Position numbers and translations under genes: made by a program. This document shows, piece by piece, positions 36,024 to 48,864 of a stretch of DNA of 64,000 bases. The notes under the pieces were generated by a model. It was given only the letters and a program-made list of their open reading frames with translations. It ran no database searches and was not told the DNA's origin. Origin of the DNA: Dermatemys mawii (Eukaryota; Chordata; Testudines; Dermatemydidae); assembly GCA_007922305.1 (NCBI GenBank), contig ML677335.1:41974949-42038948 (forward strand). The letters are read 5' to 3'. Numbering within the stretch: position 1 is the first letter of the stretch; every line of letters begins with the position of its first letter.

Positions 36024-36973
36024 GCCCCAGTTATGGGGCACATCGGCCCCGCACAGATACCGAGAGGGTTAATCCTTCCCTTCTAGCAGAGGAAGGCCCA
36101 CCCCATAGGCTCTGCTGGGCATATTCCAAATGAAAGTCAGGTATAAAAGCCTCCAGGGCTTCTCAGTCAGGGCTGGCCGCCAAGGAGCAAGGACACCTGG
36201 CAGAAGCTCCAGCCCAGGAGCCGGTACAGCCCTTATCTAGGAGAGCCCAAGAGCCAAGAAGCTGGAGCAGAGGCCTGACACTATCAGAAGCCCAGGGAAT
36301 GTCGAGTGCTGAAGAGTCTGGAGATTCCGGAGCTTAAGAGCCAGGGAAGGTAAGGCTGTGGTACCTCCCATCATTATGAGGTCAGCGTGTTGCAGTAGGA
36401 TTCCCCACTGACCCCATGACGGACTACTCCACCACTGGCAGGGCCCTGGGTCATGGCCCAGTGGAGTCGGGTGGGCCTGGGCCCCCCTGCCAGGGGTCAC
36501 CACCCCCTTGCGACAACCGCAGTTTTCTGACCCTTGATTAGCCTCAAGAGGGGGCAGTCTGGACTCCGACCGCTAGGCCGCGCTACACCACTAGGGAAAA
36601 GGGGGGCAGCCTGAACTCTCGCTGCACTACCTGACTAGGGAGGGGAAATTGTACTGACTCTGGCTGTTGGGCCACACTGCTTGAGGGGCATATGATGTGA
36701 ACTCTGGCCAGTAGGCCGCACTATCCCACCAGGAACGGGAAATTGTACTGTCTCTGGCTGTTGGGCCGCACTGCTTAAGGGGCAGTATACTCTGACTGCC
36801 AGGCCACACTGTCCCACTCGGAGAGGGGCAGTATATGGACCTTGACCATTGGGCCACATTGTATTGGCTACAGGAATATAGGGGGTGGAAACAAGCGTAG
36901 ACGTGGAGAAGTGAGGTTACCACTTACTCCCCCAGACTTGAGGGGGTTGATGAGATATAATCTAGTTAAGTTA
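36024..36973 (+). mobile_element. LTR-like retroelement fragment with internal tandem repeats
   Basis: A GC-rich block inside a MIR. It carries a TATA box (gtataaaag, 36141-36149), a downstream ggtaag donor-like site (36348-36353) and diverged tandem units of the type ggctgttgggccgcactgc between about 36560 and 36870. A candidate 5-bp duplication ATTTA flanks it (36019-36023 and 36974-36978). Canonical TG...CA ends are not evident and no gag, pol or env frame is present. Class (Gypsy-like or retroviral) unresolved; it could be a solo LTR with a short appended region. Confidence 0.5.
36141..36149 (+). promoter_or_regulatory. TATA box of the LTR-like element
   Basis: The sequence gtataaaag sits about 120 bp inside the element, followed 25-30 bp later by a GC-rich putative transcript start. 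No evidence of present use. Confidence 0.4.
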
Positions 36974-38010
36974 ATTTATTATCTTCTTTTACAGATGGAG
37001 AAAACAGTGGCATAAATGGTGAAATAACTTGCTCAGGGTTGTTTCACATCAGTGGGAAAGCCAGGAGAAACTACCCATTCTGTGCTCAGTTGTATCAATT
37101 TAGCTGGAATAAATAGGTCAAACACGTTAACATAACCCAGTCACCTTCTAACATTAAATAGTGTTAAACAAGGTTTGGGGTTTGGTAAACGCAGATCTCA
37201 GCCTGCCTAGTACCACGAAAAACACAGCATTAAAAATCTTTTAAAACTTTAATTGAAGATACAGAAAAGGAAAAACAGTTAAAGCATTTAAAATGTAAAG
37301 CACTGAATGAGGCTTTCATTTTAGCAACATCCCTTGTTCCCTTTCCCATTAGCTGGAGAGAGTTTTTAGAAGGAAAAATCTTTTGTTTGACAATCTCTTC
37401 AATGGTATCCGAGATGGGAAAAAGAGAAGTTAGTTGAGATGGGTGGGAGCTGTTGCTAAAGTCCAATCCCATTTCATCTCAGCTGGTGTTTGGGATTCAG
37501 CTGGAGCAGGTAGGGGTGTCAATGTCATCTGGATCCCTCTCTCTGGCCCTATCTAGTTAGGATATCCCTCAGGATTAGGATGAGCAAGGCCTGAGATCTC
37601 AGAAGATGGTGTGGGTGGCAACCATCACAGTGAAGCTTGCTCCACTAGCCTCAATCTTTTTTTTTTGTTGTATTTGCCCCCAAATTCTCCTTAAAGACTC
37701 AAAAAGGGAGTGATAGGTGTAATAGCCCATTCCATCATTATTTTGGTCAGCAGTTAGGCCCAATATCCAACACACCAATTTTGTTCATTAATTTTCAATT
37801 CTACATGTTCTGTTTTTACTAAGCATGATTTCAGCATAGTCCCTGAACCATGTCAGCAGGCTTTTTTGTTTGGACTAATTCAGTTTTTCTGTTTGGTTTT
37901 CTTGTACCTGTTCCCACCAGTTGTTCTCCTAGGTTGCTGTGACATCTTATGAACTTTTACATACCTTTTACAGTGGGACTTACAATTAGAGTACACTGGT
38001 AGGCCCAACT

Positions 38011-38119
38011 TAGGGTGACCAGAGAGCAAATGTGAAAAATCAGGACAGGGTTGCCTATATATGGAAAAGACCCAAAAATTGAGACTGTCCCTATAAACTC
38101 GGGACATCTGGTCACCCTA
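38011..38119. mobile_element. hAT-type MITE (tagggtgaccaga family), copy 2
   Basis: 109 bp with ends tagggtgaccagagagc and catctggtcaccctag, inverse orientation to the copy at 29168. Flanks gcccaact (38003-38010) and gctcaact (38120-38127) are an 8-bp duplication with one change. Confidence 0.8.
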
Positions 38120-38204
38120 GCTCAACTACCACAACATCTCTCATCCACACTTACTCCAACTTAATACAACACCATCTCTAATGAGACAAGAGCAAAGGAA
38201 TATT

Positions 38205-38845
38205 AAATGAAATTGAAGATGGCAAATTCAAAACTGGTAAAAGGAAGTTACTATTCCACATCAGACACAACTAGATTGTGGGAACTCATTGCCAGTATAT
38301 ACAACTGAGGCTAACAGCTCAGCAAAATTCAAATAAAGATTGGGCATTTGGTAGGGAAAACAAGAATACCACAACCTATAATTATAACTATTATAAAAAT
38401 AAATAAGAACTTAGGAAGAGACAGAGCCCCTCAAGCCTCAGGGCATAAGATAACTAAATATTAGGAATCAGAGAGGTAGCCATGTTAGTCTGGATCTGCA
38501 GAAGTGACAAAAAGAGTCCTGTGGCACCTTAAAGACTAACTAAAGTATTGAATCATAAGCTTTCGTGGGCTAGTAACCGGATCCGACGAAGTGGGTATTA
38601 GCCCACGAAAGCTTATGTTTCAATACTTTTGTTAGCCTTTAAGGTGCCACAGGACTCTCTGTCACTTCTAAATATTAGGTAGGAGGAAACTCTCTCTGGG
38701 GAGACATTATCCCATAATTGTCCACTAGAGGGGTTTCTTGCACCTTTCTCTAAAGCAGCTGGTACTGGCCTCTGCTGGAGAAAGCATACTGGACTAAATT
38801 GACCCCACTGATCTGATCCAGTCTGGTAATTTCTATGTCCCTATT
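38205..38845 (+). mobile_element. CR1 LINE 3' UTR remnant, interrupted
   Basis: Sense-oriented CR1-like 3' UTR: ttgtgggaactcattgcca, taacagctcagcaaaattc, and the family end tactggactaaattgaccc with tctgatccagtctggtaat. Split by the foldback insertion at 38466-38667. Confidence 0.7.
38466..38667. mobile_element. Foldback SINE/Penelope-tail insertion in CR1
   Basis: Left half starts aatcagagaggtagccatg and runs through gtcctgtggcaccttaaag and ataagctttcgtgggct. The right half is its inverted copy (gcccacgaaagcttatg, ctttaaggtgccacaggac, gtcacttct). A 12-bp duplication ctaaatattagg flanks it (38454-38465 and 38668-38679). The whole insertion is one large hairpin of about 75-bp arms. Contains a hammerhead-like CCGACGA ... 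GAAA core (38583-38610). Confidence 0.85.
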
Positions 38846-41800
38846 AAATCAACATATTCCATGGGAATAAATTAGACAAACACAAACTTTAAATTAGGAA
38901 GTCTGAGTCTTTCAGCAAAGCACATTTTTCTGATCAGAAATTCACTTGAAGGGGTCTTACTATTCTTCATTTGTTGTATGACAAGCAAACACCAACATAT
39001 TAAAATACTTCAAAATAATTTGCATAATAGATTTCAATGTATTAAAAACAAATTAATCATATGACCTAGAAAAGGCTTGCTTACTTAAGATGCTTATAGG
39101 CCTAATCCTGCAGGCTCAACCAAGCACAGCCCTTTCTTCAAATGGAAGTACTCACAAATATTTGCACAGTTAGACCCTAACAGAATTTTTAAGAGTCATA
39201 ATTACTAGAAGATAACAACGAAACAGTTAAAAAATTCATGCGAAAGATTTGGAATACAGCAGAACTATAGTTTACATACCAAATGATATTTTAACATTTT
39301 TGCATTTCCAAATTGAAAAAGAGACAAGAGAACACTTAAACCACTGGCATTATATGATGTTACTATAGAAATTCCTTTGAAGAACATAGAAGTCTACATT
39401 TACTTCTCTCAATGGTTCTTTACTACTCTTAGCAGTACTAACGACTCCTGACTGCATAGAGGTAGTAGTTTTCATAGCTGTTAAAATCATTAAATAAAAA
39501 CTTATTTCTCAGAACTACAGATTGGTTATTTGCTGGTATATCCCTTTAAAATACAAATAAAAGAATTTTGATATTCACACATACCCTCACACACCATGCC
39601 ACACCCAAAATCCACTCTTAACAAAATATTTTTGATTCTATCAGGAATAATAGACTTATTGGTCTTAATCTTCCATAAATGCATTAAAAGAGACAAACAT
39701 CATCTTATGCTGTGTCAAATAAAACTAATCAGCATGTATTGTCTGCAGTTATATTAATGCCACAAATTGTTACAAATTATGTGCACTGCTGAAAAAATCA
39801 AATCACCTCCTTGAGGGAAATAATTGGGAAAAAGATAGCATCGTGTCATTTCTAATTCAATCATGTTTCTAAAACAGTGAAAATGAATTTCAATAATTTA
39901 TTTTAAATTGTTGTGGGGTGACCTTCAATAGCATCATTAACCTTATTGGAGGGAGCATTCTTCATTGCAGAGTTTAAAAAAACAACGCAAGAAGTGAGAG
40001 AAGAAAAAAAGAGCTGGGTTGATTGTTCTTGCTCAATAGTGGCCTTTCGAGCCACTCCCTCCCACTTCAAGCACACTGCAATTTTTGTCTATGCAAATAT
40101 ACTTTCCAAGAGTGTTAGGAACATTCCTCCAGTACAGAAACCTTTAAAGAATATGCAAAAACAACTACAAATTGGTTATTGACTGTGCCATCATCTTAAA
40201 AAAATGTCAGGCAATCAGTGTTATGCATTGATGGATCCAGTTATTACCAGCAACTGCTCAAACGCAGCATCCTGGGAACACTTCTGGCCCTTTAAATAAC
40301 AATTAAAAGAACAATCTGATTTAAAAAGCAACAATATCCCCTTGACAGAGGCCAGTGAAAATCCTGTCTTTGTAGTCATAGTATTCTTTCCTTCATTTCA
40401 TTTAACAATGCTTTAGTCATTTGTGCCATGCTTACTGCAATAAATAATTCACAAAATGTCACATATCATTCATGTAATGAAACAAATCCAGATCTACAAT
40501 CTCATTTGTCTTTCCCAGATGAATTTTTTGCTGAGAGAGAGACATGGCTATCGGCCAGCATTCATGCTCTTTTTTGTTTTTAACTAAAGGTAACATAAAG
40601 GACAAAGGTTGTTGGTAGTTCAGGGCTAGAAAGACTGATGTCCTCATAACAAACCTAATAATAGAAAGCTTACAGATCCTATCGCTTCATGCTATGTTTT
40701 CTAGAACCCTACAGCGCTGATGTTCGCCTTCAGCCATTTATATTAATGATAACTATCTCAGCGCACCAGTGCATTATAAGACAGAAATAATATCTGCTGT
40801 GCTACCTATCACTGAAAATTCAAAACACTTGAATCCCAATACACTAACTCAATTATCCAAAATTATGTGCCGAGGATTTTAAATGAAATGGCATACAAAC
40901 TGGCTGTAGGAATATTTTGGCTCACAGTTGTCTCAACTAGGATATGTATAAGAAATTTATTTTTACTGAACACAAACTAAAAATAGCATATTAGGTTCTC
41001 TACATACCTCCAACCTATACCTGTGTTTTCAAGTCATATCCTTTACTTTAACTGCCCAACCCAAATATTTAAGTACCAGTGCCACCACAAAGGTAACAGG
41101 TAAAGAGAATAAAGTAATTCCACTCTGCCTCTTATAAGAACAAGAATTGCCAGGTAAGCTCAGATTCCACAATCTTTGTAGTTGGCAACAACTGCAAGAA
41201 GCAGAAAAGACACAGCATGACTTTCATCTTAAACTCACAATATTAATATAGTTAAAGAAATCTTGTTGTGTCTTGTAAACTGAAATGATTTGATAGAAAA
41301 GATGTTGACTGTATAAATCTAGAACCTGAACGTGTTTCCTGATTGTAGAAAATAATCACACCTTATAATTTTGCTACAAACTTTAAAATTATTTTAAAAG
41401 CTAATTTTTTAAAAGAATGCAGTTACTAACTATGTTAAAAAACATTTCTAGTCAGATGAGCCATTAGAGATTGCATGCCACCTGTCCAAAGTGCCATTGT
41501 TCCTTCAATACACCTAATTAATCAAAGGCCATTTTTCCTCACCTATTTACTTTAAGAGCCAGTGAAAATATTGTGATATATATGATGATTTGATTTTGTT
41601 TTTAAATATAGTAACTTAATATTTCTAAGTTGAATTTTCTCTTCAAGAGATGCTGGCTTACCAGATCACGTAGAGTCATCACCATTAGTAAAATTTCCAG
41701 TGTTAAAATTTGCCTCCCCTCCCAACTCTCCCCTTGGTTTGAGAACTCGTATGCCACTGATAACTGCAGCAAAAGCAAGTTTGCAAAGATTTCACAGGCT

Positions 41801-42697
41801 AAAACAGGGGAGATGGGGACTTCCAAAGCACTCTCCTGGTATATGTTAAAAAAAAAAAAAAAATTAAGACTCTGAGGCATTTTCTACTATTCCTTAATGT
41901 GGAAGTACCATGACAGGACATGTGTAATTCATTTGTATTTTAACATCTTACCAGGTATCAAACTACTAATTGTGTATACACCGGACTATTGTAGTCAATC
42001 AACTTCTTGAATGTCACAAAAATACTAGAATGCTACAGTGATAGTCATTTCACAGCCATCAAGATTTCTGAGACATGGCCATGGGAATGCAAGTGCCCTA
42101 CAGCTGCACACTTCATGACCTGGAGCTTCTCAAGGGCAGCAAGCTGTCTCCCCTACAGTACATACCAAAGCCAAGACTGAGCTATAAAATAATAAAAATA
42201 TTTTATATAACCACTGAAATAATGTATCTACAATGTTCAGCAGTTTATGTTATTTTAAACTTTAATAAAAAGAACTATTACCATTTGCTAAGAGGTACTT
42301 TTTCATTAATGTTACAAATATAGTACTAGTGTCAAAGAGGGGTCTATTCCCAACACTTACAATTTCGAAGTATGACACTGTTATGTTAGTTAAACCAGTG
42401 CAAGTTGTGTTTAGACAAGCCTTAAGTACCACCATCACGGAGCTTTTCTACCCTACGCAAACTGTGCCTATAGCTTTCATTAACTACAGGTATTTGTCAT
42501 AAGAAATTAATGAGCTTTTCCTAATGAGCCAAATTAACAGTTGGTATAACTCCACTGGATTTTAATGAATTTACATAAGGGCAAATTTGGCCCAAAGGGT
42601 CAAAAGAGCTGGTATTGCCTTTCATTTGTTGCTAATGATCTTACCAAATTTGCATGCTCTTCAGACACTCTCCATGTTACTTAGACTGGGGCAGTGC

Positions 42698-43858
42698 ATT
42701 AATGTTTAAAGGTCAAACGTCAAACCTATGAGAGATCTTCCAAAGTCTAAATTCCCAGTCCTGCAAACTCCTGTATCAGCGAGTCGAGTCATACCTTGGT
42801 GTAGTTCCACTGAATTCTATTAGACTACTCTTATTTGTACAGCGGTAGCACCTAGATCTCCAATCAAGAGTCAAGATCACATTGTGCTAGGCAGACTCCT
42901 ACCATGCTCAAAGTTACTTACACATATGCATCAAAGAGAAAAGTTACAAATCTTTTTGAAAAATTAAGCTCACTATTGTCCCACAAACTCTCTTCTCTCA
43001 AAACTTCACCTCTACTAGAAAAGTATTTTATATATATTATATATACAGATATTAAACATCTATATTCTGTGGATAGAGACAGCATGCGAGTAATTTCAGG
43101 CTGAAAGGAGCTTTTACAGCAAGTTAGAGGCTAGGGTCAAAACTGTTTAAAATGGGGATTGCCACGACCTTAACTGCAGATCCCCTGCCACAGTCTCATA
43201 ATCTTTGTCCGTCTGCAGACTGCATGAAAGACTTCTAAAAACCCCATGAAAGACTTCAAAAAACATTCAAATTAAAAGCATAAATCTACCGCTCTGGCAT
43301 TTTCCATATTTCCATAATGTTATTCAATGGCCCCTGCAGATTCTACTTTTAATTTCAGTTCCTATTGAGACAGGGGTCTGCACATATAGACCACAGCCAG
43401 AGCCAGTGCTAACTGGCACCGTTTTTCTTCTTCAGAAGACAGGCAAAGGACCAAATGGGCCATAGGAACTGCTATCTTCTCAAGAGCACTTTTTTGATGG
43501 TTGATCATTTGATGAGGTATTATGAGTTCTTTAAATTGCCGTTCCCTCACTGCACCTGTTGTGCTGATAAAAAGTAGACTATTCTCTAGAACCGACAACC
43601 CATCTCCGTACTTACACACACAGAGTTTCTGCTCATGTTTGTCTGTCACCTGAAGTCTAACTGTGTGACATCACAGTTGACTGAAAGATGATTATGATGT
43701 CATGGTTAGGATTTTCATTTCAGGTGCATAATAAAAAGGAGCAGGTGGTTAGATATGACGCTTAGGTATGATGCTACTCACTGACAGGAGTTTACAGGAC
43801 TGGGAATTTAGAACCTCTGGAAGATCTCTCGTAGGTTTGACATTTGACCTTTAAATAC
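42698..43858. repeat. Inverted repeat pair, about 85-bp arms 1 kb apart
   Basis: 42701-42785 (aaaggtcaaacgtcaaacct, gagagatcttcca, aaattcccagtcctg) is nearly the reverse complement of 43775-43855 (caggactgggaattt, tggaagatctctcgtagg, ttgacatttgacctttaaa). Both may be termini of one unnamed element or two copies in opposite orientation. No target duplication found. Confidence 0.65.
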
Positions 43859-43864
43859 CAACTT

Positions 43865-44110
43865 CTATAAAAAGCTCTTTAAATATATATTCATACTACC
43901 TACCAGCTTTTTATCCAAGGATCTCAAAGTTCTTTAAAAACATCCAACTGCCTGAGCCTCCAACACCTTTGTGAAGTAATAAAATGGAGATAACACGTTT
44001 TACAATTGGGAATCAGAGGCAGACACACACTAAAGGACTTGCTCAGGGTCAGACTTGCTCTGACTCCTAGCCCTGTGCATACCCTGAAGACCACTTTTCT
44101 TTTTAGCTTA
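43865..44110 (-). repeat. MIR/L2-like remnant
   Basis: Antisense pattern: caaggatctcaaagttctt, taataaaatggagataac, tttacaattgggaatcagag and aggacttgctcagggtcag, as in the CORE-SINE consensus. Confidence 0.55.
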
Positions 44111-45679
44111 AAAGTGCCAGAATGCACCTAAGAACAAAGTAGACAGGCTAACAAGTACCATTAACCTAGCACTTGCATTTTTAGAGCAGATTTCCACCCA
44201 AAGCCCTTATTAATTACTGTACAAACCCATCACCCACCACCAATGTGCACCCAACTCTGGAAGTAACACAGTTCTCAGCTACACTATTTTCTCCTAGTGT
44301 TTTTAATCAATACAGAATGCTCCCTAGCAAGAGTCACCAATTACTGTACTATTACAGTTGATGGAATTTTGTATAAAAGGTACATCTTTATGAAGAAAAA
44401 TCTTATGTTTACATTTTAGTGAGGGAAGAAATGCCAAAAACAGCACACACTAAAAGACAGGTTTCTAAATGGGATATTTTTCAAGATTCTCACCAGGCAG
44501 CACTAGCTTTGACAAACAAAGAGAATGTTTCAATTTACACTAGTGCAGGTGAGCTCACAAGAGCTACTACTTAGACAATGGTATACAATTTGTAGCTTTG
44601 GGTGTCTAGAGCATGACAGATGCAATAAAAAGTTAAATTCCAGTCTTTTTCAAATGAATCTGTCCAGTTTTTCTACACATGATTGAAGAGATTAAAAATA
44701 AAACCCCAAACTAATCTCTATAATGATGTATTACATCTACCACAGCAGCATTCAAACACCCTAATCAGGATGATTGTCCCATCGCACTCAGCACCGTACA
44801 AAATACATATATATGTAGAAAAATTAAGATTAAAATTCACCCCATGTGCAGGGGACTTTCTCAAGCCTTAGACACTAATTAAATGCAATTTTAGAATTTT
44901 AAGTCAAAATAAGGCTTTAGTAATGCCAAGGCCTGAGGTTGGCCCCCCATAATGTTATCCCAAAATCCATTATCTCTTGAATCTCTTTGTCTGGTTGCAT
45001 TTTATATTCACATAGATTGAAACCTAAACAATAATATCTGCCTCTCTAAATCAGTATTTCCCAAAATGTGGGGCACACATTTTGCAAAGAAGGCAAAGAT
45101 GCAAAGAAGTAGCTGAGAGGTGAAGACAAATCTCTCAGTTGTTCTCCAGTGTTTCAGCTTTAATTTTTAATAAAGTCAGCTTCAAGTTGTTATGGTTGTG
45201 GAGAAAACCATGACCTGAGTGCAGTGGAGACAGAAAAGTCTGTCTGAGTTTGCAGAGACCCTGAAATAGTAGTCTGTGATGTCTATTCCCTTAATCATTT
45301 CAGTGGGCATCTACTCAAATGCCAAGGATGATAGTTCCATTGAAACTTGAAGTATTTCACTGTCCATCAGAACATGTAAAAAAAGGCATATAATTAGCAC
45401 ATTATGAAGAACACTGCATGGTAACATTGAAGGGACTCTGATTGATTTTAATTTATTGAAAAAGCACTCATTTTTGAAAACTTCTTAACTTCAGTAACTT
45501 CTCCTCACATGGCCCATTCAAATGACACTCAAACTGAAACGTAAGTAACTTCTTAAAAATTCCTGTTCCTGAATAGAGCAACTTCCTTTAAACTTTTGAG
45601 AAGTGTTGTGCTGAGTCTTCATTAATTTAAGGTTTTGCATGCCAGTAATACATTTTACAGTTATAGGGACCAGTGGAGA

Positions 45680-46140
45680 GAACCCCAGACTGGCAGCACG
45701 GGGGGCAGATGGGAAGGGGTAGAAGGGAGTGGGGAAGGTGATGGAGCAGATGGGAATGGTTGAGGGTGGGGGCAAACATGACACAAGTATAAGGGAGTGG
45801 GGTAGGCAGTGTGAGGAGCCAACAGGAAGGGGGGGGGGTAAAAGGGCAAGGATGTGGGGGCAGATGGGAAGGGAGACAGTGGGGGGTAGAATGGACTGAA
45901 GGAGGTGGTGGGGCAGACAGGAAGAAGGAGTTGAAGGGAGAGGGTGTCCAGGGCAGATGAGGCAGGGCGGGGGTGAAAGGGAGGCAGCATAGGGGGTAGG
46001 CAGGAAGGGAGTGGGATGGTAGTGTGGAGGGTAGACAGGAAGAGGTAAGGGAGTGGGGGGGTAGATGGAAAGGGGAAGGGAGTGGGGAGAGGCGGGCAGG
46101 GGGGCTGCAAGGATTTGGGGAGGGAGTGAGTGGAGGGTTT
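45680..46140. repeat. G-rich minisatellite-like tract
   Basis: Plus strand built of irregular units such as gggggcagatgggaagggg and agggagtgggg, repeated over 450 bp with a run of nine G at 45830-45838. It gives long proline/serine-rich open frames on the minus strand (up to 359 codons with flanks), which are compositional. Adjacent to a hAT-like right end at 46992. Confidence 0.7.
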
Positions 46141-46992
46141 TTGGGGATGTGACAGTGCTCCTCTCGTACACAGGAGGACCTGGGGGTGCAGCTGAGGAGC
46201 GAGGGAAGCAGGTTTCCCCTGGCCCTGATGGGCTGGACTTGAAGTGGGACTGAAAGAATGGGCACTCCGGCGGGCCCTCCCCCGATGTTGGTGGCGGCAG
46301 AGTGGGGGAAAACTGTCGCTTTCCGTGCACACTGCTCTGTGCCGCTGTAACTCTGCACGTACCCCCCCACCCCACCCCGCGCTGTCCCCGGGCACCGCAC
46401 CGATGCCCACCTATGGGGCGGCAGATGGAGCGAGTGGACGGGGAACCCAGCAGCAGCTCCCATGCCCCCCACTGTGCTCCCCCTGCGGCATGGGGGCATC
46501 TCAATGCAGTGCCCGGTCTCTGGGCACTGCATTGTCCCCTGCCCAGGTGGCTCGGGCGGTGGCGGCAGCCTGAAAAGAGACGCTTGCCTTGCTGCACATG
46601 TGCCCCTTCCAGCGCGGGAGGCAGTGGACAGTGTCAGAGATGTTCTGTCCTCCCACAGCCCTAGCTCTCCACATCATCTTGCGCCCGCTCCTGGCCCGAG
46701 GCGGAGGTGCCCCAGGGCTTGATCCAGTGGTTGGGGGATTGGCTCCTGCTGGACACGAAGGTCAATGCCGCGCTCTCCAAGACAGAAGAGGGTGTGCCTA
46801 TGCTGGTCTGGGGTTCCGGACGCTGGCTCCTGCCAGCCGGGGTCCCAGCCACTGGCCCAGCTCAGCCCGCTGCCGGCCCGGGGTTCTGTCTATCCAAGCA
46901 CACAGCAGGCTGAGCAGGGCCAACAGCCGGGACTGGCTGGCAACAGCGTGGCACTGAAAAGCAGCTCACATGCCACAGGTTGCCGACCCCTG
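46141..46992. mobile_element. GC-rich hAT-like element, right part
   Basis: The right terminus acaggttgccgacccctg ends at 46992, a hAT-class end (inverted form caggggtcggcaacc). GC-rich and CpG-rich interior unlike the intron. Left terminus and target duplication not found; the adjacent minisatellite may be part of it. Confidence 0.55.
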
Positions 46993-48864
46993 CTTTGAAC
47001 CAAATGTGCCATTTTTCTTATATTTACTTTTAAAATATACACTTAAGCATCATTTCAGTTAAGGAAAGGAGCTTCTTTCAAGTCACAGTAATCTTAGGCG
47101 TTATTTCTAACCACTGAAGGTACCTGTACAACATTTTCTCACAGAAAAGATTTTGAAGTTGACAGTGTCCCTTTAAACTGTGCATTCAAGTTTGGTAGGC
47201 ATAAAAACAAAAACACAAGGAGTATTAGTTATAGTCCCTGTACAAGCATCTCTTTGTGGAATTTCAGTTATACCTCAATGATGGCATGCAATTTCTAGCT
47301 CTTGACCTATCATGAGTAGAAACATGGAACAGCATTCATGTCAACCTCCCCATCAGTACCCGGTCCAAGTCCAAACAGCTAATAATCCAACCATTGGACC
47401 AAATTCAGTGATGAATCCTGGTCACGTGCCACCGGAGGCATGTTGCACATATCCTAAGAAAAGCCAGCTACCAATTGTGCCAAATTGTGCTAAGTTACAT
47501 GATGATTAGGTGATATAAATAAATTAAAAGCTGGATCAACTCATCTTCACGTATGAGCTTAGGTTGCATTTAAACCTAAAGTGAAGAGCACGTAAGTTAA
47601 TCTGGATATTCAGTTAACACTGGATATGTTGACTTTAGTCAGTCCTGATTATTTACCAAGCAGGGAAAGTTTTACAGTTAGAAGTTGCCATCGTGCAGTG
47701 GCCTAAACCAAGCTAATGCCATGTCCTAGCCACTCCCGCCAAACCATACCTCCTCTGAGAAGGCAGTGCACCTTCCCTTTCCAGTGTCATCACAAAAAGG
47801 AAGGAAAAAGATTCCTTCTTCCCCGGGATAGCAAAGGGAAGGTTGGCTATTTTACTCTGCCATCCTTTCCAGCCATCACATTCAAAATAAGAATGAGAAC
47901 AAAGAGGACAAACTCCTCTCTCTCGCTCTCCTCAAAAATCAGTGAAAGGGTTGTTGAATATAGCACCTTAAACTTCTATGTTGTTGGAAACTTTTCCTCC
48001 TCTCCTCCCACAAAGACTGCATAGCTCAGAGAGAAGAACTCAACAACTCCTACGCCACTGGGAATTTTTGCTGAGCAGTCCGATTATAGCAGTGGAAGTG
48101 GTCTGATAGGTGCTAAATAATATTCCTTTCCAGTTTGATGACCTGGTAGTTCTTGATTGCTACCAATCACTTGCTGTCAAACCAGAAAAGCAAGTTTTCC
48201 ACATCAGCACCTGATCAGAATATCTCAGTACAAACAATTTGTATCCAAGATGCCATCAGATCTCTGTTACCATATGAGGCACCCAAGTATATTACAACTG
48301 CCTGATACAAGATGGAACTTTGACGAAACTGTTAATCATCAGTGGCCAATGCCCTTCTATTGAGTAGTTTAGGTACCTTGGTCCACTGAAGAAGGTTCTC
48401 ACATCAAAGCTGTTTCTGCTTTCATCCTTTACAATTACAGTTCTTTTTCATCTGTTTGTCACTGGCTTATGGAACTAGGAAGATGGGAAAAGGTATCCCT
48501 CAAACTCCTGACTGGGTTTGTCAAGGTTCACAACACATGCTACCACCACTTTAGATCTTAGAAAGGATCAGAACAGCATTAGATTTTGCCTAGCAAAAAG
48601 GACCTGCCTAAAAGATTTCTGAATGTGTTAAAATTTTAACTGCATCACAGGAGTAATCACTTCCAATCTGCAGTCTAACCTTCAAGCAACCTATGATCAG
48701 AAACAGTTATAGAAATAGTTCCTCCATCAGAAGCATTTAGTTATGCTAAAATTCCTGGGCAGAGTTTTAGTTATTTCAAATATACCTTCTGAAGAAACAT
48801 GCAAGAAAAGAAAAAAAAAGATAGCATTGTAGGTTAGAAGTTTAGTCTGATGAAGCTATAGTTC

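Larger units (their letters stand above)
35945..37090 (-). repeat. MIR-like SINE, interrupted by an LTR-like element
   Basis: Antisense MIR pattern: aaagtgttttataaatgtt before the insertion, and tcttttacagatggagaa with aataacttgctcagggt after it (about 36980-37080). The interruption is the element at 36024-36973. Confidence 0.6.

Noticed and set aside
42370..42425. Right end of a gtctacact-class element (gttgtgtttagacaagcc)
   Set aside because: No matching left end nearby, so too short to call.
45050..45290. Possible hAT end (agtatttcccaaaatgtgg)
   Set aside because: Only one end is suggestive. No opposite terminus or 8-bp duplication found.
45518..46597. 359-codon and overlapping 301- and 249-codon open frames
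   Set aside because: All three minus-strand frames are open over the same G-rich tract and read as Pro/Ser/Leu runs. This is expected from base composition, with no domain or conserved start.
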